Assembly: GCA_900770345.1 (NCBI GenBank)
Contig: CAAGKF010000189.1
Location: 1-11,483, forward strand
DNA: 11,483 nt
Source: Lachnospiraceae bacterium
GTDB lineage: Bacteria > Bacillota > Clostridia > Lachnospirales > Lachnospiraceae
Reading direction: 5' to 3'
A program made the position numbers and the translations under genes. Positions 7,803 to 11,483 of this stretch are shown piece by piece (position 1 is the first letter of the stretch; every line of letters begins with the position of its first letter). The notes beneath the pieces are model-generated. The model was not told where the DNA came from. It saw only the letters and a list, made by a program, of their open reading frames with translations, and did no database searches.

Positions 7803-9206
7803 ATGTACACAGAAAATTATGAGCAGGAAATTGATCTGAAGGATCTGCTTTTCTATCTGCTGTATCAGTGGAGAGTCCTTCTGCTGGCGGCGGTGCTGGG
7901 AATGGCGGCGCTGGCCGGGGTGAAGGTTGTGAAATCCGGCCAGAGTTCCGTGAAAGAGGAAGTGCAGCAGGATTACGATACTCTTATGGAAGAATATGAA
8001 GCGGAGAAGCTGGCAGCTGAAAAAGCCATTGAGAATCTGCAGGCCAGTATGGAGGAGCAGAATCGATATATTGCCGAAGCGCCTTTGATGCAGATCAATC
8101 CCTACAATGAAGTCTGCACGACGGCGGATATCCTGGTGGAGGCCCGCGGGGAGTCGGCTGACAACCGTCTGACCAATCTTCTTCAGCTATATAAGAATAC
8201 ACTGCTTTCCGGCGATTATATTTCAGAGATCGCCCGGGCGGCAGGAACGGAAACACGCTACATAAAGGATCTGATATCCATTGAGGAGAACAACAGCTCT
8301 GTAAGCAGCGGCCAGGAGATCATCGTGCTGGAGGATGCCGGAGCGCGCTCTACTATGGGAAGAATGCGCATTACGGTAATCGGAAATGAAGAGAGCCTGA
8401 CAGAAATGATCATGGAATATGTTCTTTCCGAAGCGGAAGAAATCGGAAAAACATTGGAGTCGGAGATCGGTGAGCACAGTCTGAAGGTTCTGGCGCAGTC
8501 CACCGGCGACCGGGTGGATCTGGATATCCTTACAAAGCAGCAGAGGGTGAGAAACAGTGTAACAGATCTCCAGAAGAGCCTGACTGCTTTTGAGGACAGT
8601 CTGGATAAGATTAAGAAGCCGGAAAATGTTCTGGCATCCGGTGTTTCGTCAAAAGGTGTTCTGAAATATGCAATTTTAGGTTTTCTGGCAGGCGGCTTTG
8701 TGGCAACATGTGCGTACTGCGCGGTCTTTATCCTGAATGATAAAGTCACTTCTGAGAAGGAGATCTGCACCAGATTCGGCATCAAGAGCCTGGGAGAATT
8801 TTCAAGAGAACCGAAAAAGAAAAAGCGCGTTCTGGGCTTTATCGACAGCTGGCTTCACAGACTGGCCGGAGATGTGAAAAACTGCCCCGATGAAATCGTT
8901 TATGAGATGATAGCGGCCAACATCGAGAACTATGGGTCAGGGAAGCATACATTGTTTATAACCGGTATGGCCAGCCCGGAAACCCTGAAGCGCATCTGTG
9001 ACAGACTGAGCCGCGATCTGACCGGCTACGAGATCAAATGCCAGGGGGATATGGTCGCAAACGCTTCCGCGCGCCGGATGCTGGCGGAGTGCGACGGAGC
9101 CGTTCTTGTGGAAGAACAGGGCGTGTCCAGATACTCACAGATCCAGCAGGAGCTGGAGATCGCTTCCAATGTGGGAGTGGAGGTTGTTGGCGTGGTGGTG
9201 GCGTGA
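7803..9206 (+). CDS. Second Wzz-like polysaccharide co-polymerase with degenerate kinase-like tail
   Basis: The 467-residue protein has a Wzz-type N-terminus (EIDLKDLLFYLLYQWRVLLL, with TM1 at about 23-42), a long extracellular helical region with coiled coil at about 52-95, and TM2 at about 286-311. It should control polysaccharide chain length. The ~155-residue cytoplasmic tail ends like a CpsD/CapB tyrosine kinase (CDGAVLVEEQGVSRYSQIQQ, then VEVVGVVV). At the Walker A position (about 384-396) it reads LFITGMASPETLK, lacking GxxxxGK[ST], so it should not bind ATP like a kinase. AGGAG at 7791-7795, seven bases before the ATG, fixes the start. The gene is GC-rich near its end (40 of 60 at 9061-9120). 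It is unlike the other Wzz-like protein (2131-3432) in primary sequence but shares the layout. It might assemble with that protein, serve a second glycan, or dock a kinase encoded elsewhere. Confidence 0.87.
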   Translation: MYTENYEQEIDLKDLLFYLLYQWRVLLLAAVLGMAALAGVKVVKSGQSSVKEEVQQDYDTLMEEYEAEKLAAEKAIENLQASMEEQNRYIAEAPLMQINPYNEVCTTADILVEARGESADNRLTNLLQLYKNTLLSGDYISEIARAAGTETRYIKDLISIEENNSSVSSGQEIIVLEDAGARSTMGRMRITVIGNEESLTEMIMEYVLSEAEEIGKTLESEIGEHSLKVLAQSTGDRVDLDILTKQQRVRNSVTDLQKSLTAFEDSLDKIKKPENVLASGVSSKGVLKYAILGFLAGGFVATCAYCAVFILNDKVTSEKEICTRFGIKSLGEFSREPKKKKRVLGFIDSWLHRLAGDVKNCPDEIVYEMIAANIENYGSGKHTLFITGMASPETLKRICDRLSRDLTGYEIKCQGDMVANASARRMLAECDGAVLVEEQGVSRYSQIQQELEIASNVGVEVVGVVVA

Positions 9207-9311
9207 AGGCCTGGAATAGTAGCGTGCAGTTATTGAAAAAAACAGAATGAGTGGCTGGCTTTCACATTCAGAGATCAGCCATATCAGATTACAAAAGAAG
9301 AATATGAGGAA

Positions 9312-10124
9312 ATGTTTGAAAATTCTGAAAAAATAGTACAGGATGCTTATAATCGTATGAATATGTCAGAGCATCCATGGACCAAATATCAAAAAAAGGA
9401 AGTAGATTTTATACTTAGCAAACTGAATGTGGAAAAGATTCATCAAATAATTGATTTTGGTTGTGGAAATGGCCGACACGCACTTGAACTGGCAAGCAGA
9501 GGGTTTAATGTATTGGGGATTGACTATTCGGGTCGGAATATTCAGATTGCGCAGAGTCAATCTCAAACAGATCATGTCCGGTTCATGAGAGCGGACTGCA
9601 GAAATGTAGAGTTGGATGAAAAAGCAGACCTGGCACTTTGCCTTTATGATGTTGTGGGTTCTTTTGTGAATCAATATGATAATTTAGAGATTATCAAGAA
9701 TATATATAAGCATTTGAAGCCGTCAGGATATCTTGTCATGAGTGTTATGAATCTGGAATTAACACAACATATTGCAAAGTATGTTGTGGAGAATGTTCAA
9801 AATGAATTGGGGGCATTGGTGAAGCTGCGTCCGAGCAGAACAATGCAAAATAGCGGTAATATCTTTAATCCGGAATATTTTTTGCTGGAATCGGAAACCG
9901 GTGTAGTGTATAGGAAAGAACAATTTGAAAATGACGATGATTTATCAGCGGAATATGCTATTCGTGATAAAAGGTATTCGAAAGCTGAGATATGTGGAAT
10001 GTTGAAACAGGCAGGTTTTCTGATTGCAGATGTTCGCTATGTGCAGGCAGGACGTTGGGAGAATGCTTTACAGGCTCAAGACGCTGCGGCAAAAGAAATT
10101 TTAATATTTGCTGTAAAGGGTTAA
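9312..10124 (+). CDS. SAM-dependent methyltransferase, class I, probably 5'-truncated
   Basis: This is a Rossmann-fold methyltransferase of 270 residues counted from the ATG at 9312. Motif I is DFGCGNGRH at 48-56, the acidic end of strand 2 is GIDYS (Asp71), ADC lies at 94-96, LCLYDVVGSF at 109-118, and the LKPSGYLVMSVMN strand-loop at 135-147. The substrate is unknown; sugar or glycan methylation is a guess from the neighbours. The start is doubtful. AGGA sits only one base before this ATG, and the same frame stays open and protein-like back to 9237 (including LAFTFRDQPYQITKEEYE) with no usable start codon. The true N-terminus therefore seems to have been lost when this AT-rich DNA was joined to the end of the Wzz-like gene. 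An in-frame ATG at 9357 is an alternative start. All SAM-binding motifs are present, so a shortened enzyme could still work if translated. Confidence 0.8.
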   Translation: MFENSEKIVQDAYNRMNMSEHPWTKYQKKEVDFILSKLNVEKIHQIIDFGCGNGRHALELASRGFNVLGIDYSGRNIQIAQSQSQTDHVRFMRADCRNVELDEKADLALCLYDVVGSFVNQYDNLEIIKNIYKHLKPSGYLVMSVMNLELTQHIAKYVVENVQNELGALVKLRPSRTMQNSGNIFNPEYFLLESETGVVYRKEQFENDDDLSAEYAIRDKRYSKAEICGMLKQAGFLIADVRYVQAGRWENALQAQDAAAKEILIFAVKG

Positions 10125-10143
10125 GGAATCGATTTTGATTATT

Positions 10144-10172
10144 ACATATTTTCCGACACAATTTCATATGAT
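10144..10172 (+). promoter_or_regulatory. Sigma-E-like sporulation promoter upstream of the spoIIID fragment
   Basis: ACATATT (10144-10150) fits the sigma-E -35 pattern KMATATT except at its first base. CATATGAT (10165-10172) matches CATACAHT at six of eight positions. The spacer is exactly 14 bases, the usual sigma-E distance. The start codon of the spoIIID fragment is 27 bases past the -10. In Bacillus subtilis spoIIID is transcribed by sigma-E, so position and type agree. Confidence 0.5.
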
Positions 10173-10199
10173 GTAAAAAACATTCTGAAGGTGAATACC

Positions 10200-10331
10200 T
10201 TGAAAGAATATATTGAAGAGCGGGCGGTTGCCATCGCCAATTACATCATAGACCATAATGCGACGGTTAGGCAGACAGCGAAGAAATTTGGGATAAGCAA
10301 ATCAACGGTACATGTAGATGTAACAATATAG
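10200..10331 (+). pseudogene. spoIIID: Truncated spoIIID, sporulation transcription factor fragment
   Basis: Translation from the TTG at 10200 gives 43 residues beginning LKEYIEERAVAIANYI and containing TVRQTAKKFGISKSTVHVD. This matches the N-terminal half of SpoIIID, the small helix-turn-helix regulator of mother-cell genes during sporulation (about 80-95 residues when complete). The fragment covers the helix-turn-helix, then hits TAG straight after VDVTI. The usual TERL continuation and the basic C-terminal region, which helps bind DNA, are absent, and no continuation was found in other frames downstream. GAAGGTG at 10187-10193, six bases before the TTG, supports that start; an in-frame GTG at 10191 is possible. 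The usual VHKD appears as VHVD. I read it as a broken copy left at a recombination junction, presumably with a full spoIIID elsewhere; a short helix-turn-helix peptide could still be made. Confidence 0.75.
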
Positions 10332-10593
10332 AACGGAAGAAGGGGAAGGTTGTTTGGGTAGTTGAATAGGGGAAAAGCAGGGCACTCTCAGGTGGAAATC
10401 TGGGGGTGCTTTTGCTATATATAGAAAGTAACGATTTGAGATTGTTCATGAGCATGGAGGAAAAATCAAATGGTGCGTTTTTATTGAACAACCCCTTACA
10501 CTATCATCTTGTACAAAAAAGTCAGGTCTAACCTAAGAATCAATCTCATAGTATGGGAGAGAAGGACAAGCAAGAAGGTGGTGGAGATTCCTC
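10332..10593. other. Intergenic stretch with a terminator and short non-convincing frames
   Basis: This stretch separates the spoIIID fragment from the next small gene. It holds the terminator-like hairpin at 10382-10413. On the plus strand, 10488-10628 is open for 46 codons and ends KKVVEIPLEAEKIELSIS, overlapping the start of the next gene, but it has no supported start. A 27-residue frame at 10448-10531 also lacks a ribosome binding site. I see no RNA gene or recognisable protein here. It may be the debris of a mobile-element gene, which is inference. Confidence 0.4.
10382..10413 (+). terminator. Rho-independent terminator-like hairpin
   Basis: GCACTCTCAGGT (10382-10393) pairs along its whole length with ATCTGGGGGTGC (10398-10409), counting three G-U pairs, around a GGAA tetraloop. 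TTTT follows at 10410-10413. It would stop transcripts coming from the spoIIID fragment or from the methyltransferase gene. Confidence 0.7.
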
Positions 10594-10815
10594 TTGAAGC
10601 AGAGAAAATTGAATTATCGATTTCATAATCCGAATTCGGCAGAGGATACTGCTGATTTCTTGTGTAAGCTTTTGATTGAGGCAAACGCAGGTAAAGTGGA
10701 ACGTGCGATTGAGGAAGCAGCATCAAAGTGTGCAGAGGGGAGTAGGTACATAGCAGAACCGGAGAGGATGGAAAAGATGGAGGAACCAGTGAGTATTAAG
10801 CAGATTTATTTTTGA
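10594..10815 (+). CDS. Small protein of unknown function with YRFHNPN motif
   Basis: The 73-residue protein starts at a TTG, with GGAG at 10583-10586 seven bases upstream. Residues 8-15 read YRFHNPNS, followed by a helix-prone segment EDTADFLCKLLIEANAGKVERAIEEAASKC and a charged tail. There is no signal peptide, membrane segment or recognisable enzyme motif. From memory, small proteins with a YRFHNPN-type start occur beside site-specific recombinases in clostridial mobile elements; I cannot verify this here and no recombinase is visible in the window. A terminator-like hairpin follows within 12 bases, so the gene looks like the end of a transcription unit. Its good ribosome binding site, protein-like composition and downstream terminator support it being real. 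Confidence 0.6.
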   Translation: MKQRKLNYRFHNPNSAEDTADFLCKLLIEANAGKVERAIEEAASKCAEGSRYIAEPERMEKMEEPVSIKQIYF

Positions 10816-10826
10816 TTTTTGTTTAA

Positions 10827-10869
10827 AAAAGGAACTCAAATTATTTTGAGTTAAATTTAAGTTCCTTTT
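10827..10869 (+). terminator. Terminator-like hairpin with an alternative inner hairpin
   Basis: AAAAGGAACTCAAAT (10827-10841) pairs with ATTTAAGTTCCTTTT (10855-10869) except for one C/A mismatch, and the right arm ends in TTTT. The stem is flanked by an A-run and a T-run, so it could work in both directions. Within it, AACTCAAA (10833-10840) and TTTGAGTT (10845-10852) form a perfect eight-pair hairpin with a TTAT loop that cannot coexist with the longer stem. Confidence 0.6.
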
Positions 10870-10951
10870 GAGTTCGCGAATATTTTTTGAGATCCTTGTA
10901 TATAATTAAAAAGGATGATAAAATACATAGTAAGAAATGGAGGAACTCAAA
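10833..10951. repeat. Four copies of AACTCAAA / TTTGAGTT around the AlbA_2 gene promoter
   Basis: The octamer AACTCAAA occurs on the plus strand at 10833-10840 and 10944-10951, and inverted as TTTGAGTT at 10845-10852 and 10867-10874. Two copies flank the -10 box at 10901. The last overlaps the ribosome binding site region and the A of the ATG of the AlbA_2 gene, and extends to an 11-base exact repeat (GGAACTCAAAT at 10831-10841 and 10942-10952). The arrangement could be a protein operator or a set of competing RNA stems. Confidence 0.6.
10901..10906 (+). promoter_or_regulatory. -10 box for the AlbA_2 domain gene
   Basis: TATAAT at 10901-10906 is a perfect -10 hexamer, but nothing close to TTGACA lies 16-18 bases upstream, so the promoter may be weak or need an activator. 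Transcription would start near 10913, about 38 bases before the ATG at 10951. Confidence 0.45.
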
Positions 10952-11483
10952 TGACAGCGGAAGAATTAATTGGAAAACTCGAAGTGATTCAAAAGATGAA
11001 GTCTGAAACAAACACTCTTGAATTAAAGAGTGCAGAAAAAGGCTGCCCACAGCATTTGTACGATTCTTTGTCCAGTTTTTCGAATCAAGATGAAGGTGGA
11101 ATCATCATTTTCGGAATTGATGAAAAGCAGGATTATAAGGAAGTAGGAGTTTATGATCCTCAGGATATACAAAAAAAAATAAATGAACAATGCTTGCAAA
11201 TGGAGCCGACGGTTCGTCCGTTGTTAACCGTTATAGAAAAAGAAGGAAAGTCCTTTGTGTCAGCTGAGATTCCGGGCGTCGATTTGTCGGACAGACCGGT
11301 GTTTTATAAAGGTAAAGGTCGTTTGAAGGGTTCTTATACGCGTGTGGGCGATAGTGATGAGCCTATGACAGAATATGAGGTTTATAGTTATGAAGCTTAC
11401 AGAAAGAAGTACCAAGATGATATTCGTGGAGTGCAAAGGGCAACGTTGTCGTCTTTAAATCAAGAGAAATTAGCGCTATATAT
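10951..11483 (+). CDS. AlbA_2 (Schlafen-like) domain putative DNA-binding protein, N-terminal part
   Basis: The frame is open for 177 codons and runs off the right edge. GGAGG at 10939-10943, seven bases before the ATG, fixes the start. Residues 20-150 match the AlbA_2 / Schlafen fold (PF04326): TLELKSA at 22-28 (Glu24, Lys26), LSSFSNQDEGGIIIFGI at 40-56, MEPTVRP at 84-90, AEIPG at 105-109, and GSYTRVGDSDEPMTEYE at 127-143. In bacteria this domain heads proteins annotated as putative transcriptional regulators or helicase-related, often with a C-terminal winged helix; some relatives are nucleases. Many members occur on mobile elements and in defence islands, but the rest of this protein is not visible. 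The operator-like repeats over its promoter and start suggest tight, perhaps self-imposed, control. The domain call is strong; the function is open. Confidence 0.88.
   Translation, partial: MTAEELIGKLEVIQKMKSETNTLELKSAEKGCPQHLYDSLSSFSNQDEGGIIIFGIDEKQDYKEVGVYDPQDIQKKINEQCLQMEPTVRPLLTVIEKEGKSFVSAEIPGVDLSDRPVFYKGKGRLKGSYTRVGDSDEPMTEYEVYSYEAYRKKYQDDIRGVQRATLSSLNQEKLALY

Noticed and set aside
8258..8785. 175-codon minus-strand frame
   Set aside because: Antisense to the second Wzz-like gene and without motifs.
10448..10531. 27-residue open frame starting MSMEEKSNG
   Set aside because: No ribosome binding site and no features; not distinguishable from chance.
1..11483. CRISPR arrays, tRNA or rRNA genes, insertion-sequence transposases
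   Set aside because: No regularly spaced direct repeats, no cloverleaf-like or rRNA-like segments, and no transposase motifs were seen on either strand.

Overview
The window looks like a chromosomal segment of a spore-forming, low-to-mid-GC Firmicute, most likely from the Lachnospiraceae or a related clostridial family. The reasons are strong AGGAGG-type ribosome binding sites, a recognisable 5' half of the sporulation regulator gene spoIIID with a sigma-E-like promoter, and Firmicute-style polysaccharide genes. The family-level placement is inference.

Layout. (1) 1-908, plus strand: the 3' part of an AAA-ATPase-like / PD-(D/E)XK nuclease-fold gene that begins outside the window. (2) 862-3432, minus strand: a two-gene unit with its own promoter, encoding a Wzz-like polysaccharide co-polymerase and a Wzy-like polymerase. 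(3) 3641-4717, plus strand: a membrane acyltransferase (acyltransferase 3 family) with its own promoter. (4) 4655-6133, minus strand: a Wzx-type flippase. (5) 6315-9206, plus strand: a polyprenyl-phosphate sugar-1-phosphate transferase followed by a second Wzz-like protein. (6) 9237-11483: AT-rich DNA with a SAM-dependent methyltransferase that seems to lack its 5' end, the truncated spoIIID, two terminator-like hairpins, a 73-residue protein of unknown function, and the 5' part of an AlbA_2 (Schlafen-like) domain gene that runs off the right edge.

Together the middle genes form most of the membrane part of a Wzx/Wzy-dependent capsule or exopolysaccharide pathway. The sugar-1-phosphate transferase loads the first sugar on undecaprenyl phosphate, Wzx flips the finished repeat unit, Wzy polymerises it, the Wzz-like proteins set chain length, and the acyltransferase may decorate the glycan. 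No conventional glycosyltransferase, tyrosine kinase (CpsD) or phosphatase (CpsB) lies in the window, so the pathway must be completed elsewhere.

The locus is a mosaic. Strand changes repeatedly, two convergent gene pairs overlap at their 3' ends, and base composition jumps at about 4.7 kb and 9.2 kb (for example 40 G+C of 60 at 9061-9120 against 19 of 60 at 9361-9420). The most unusual points are two Wzz-like proteins whose cytoplasmic tails look like kinase domains without Walker A, a truncated spoIIID that keeps a sigma-E-type promoter, and four copies of AACTCAAA/TTTGAGTT arranged as alternative hairpins around the promoter and start of the AlbA_2 gene.
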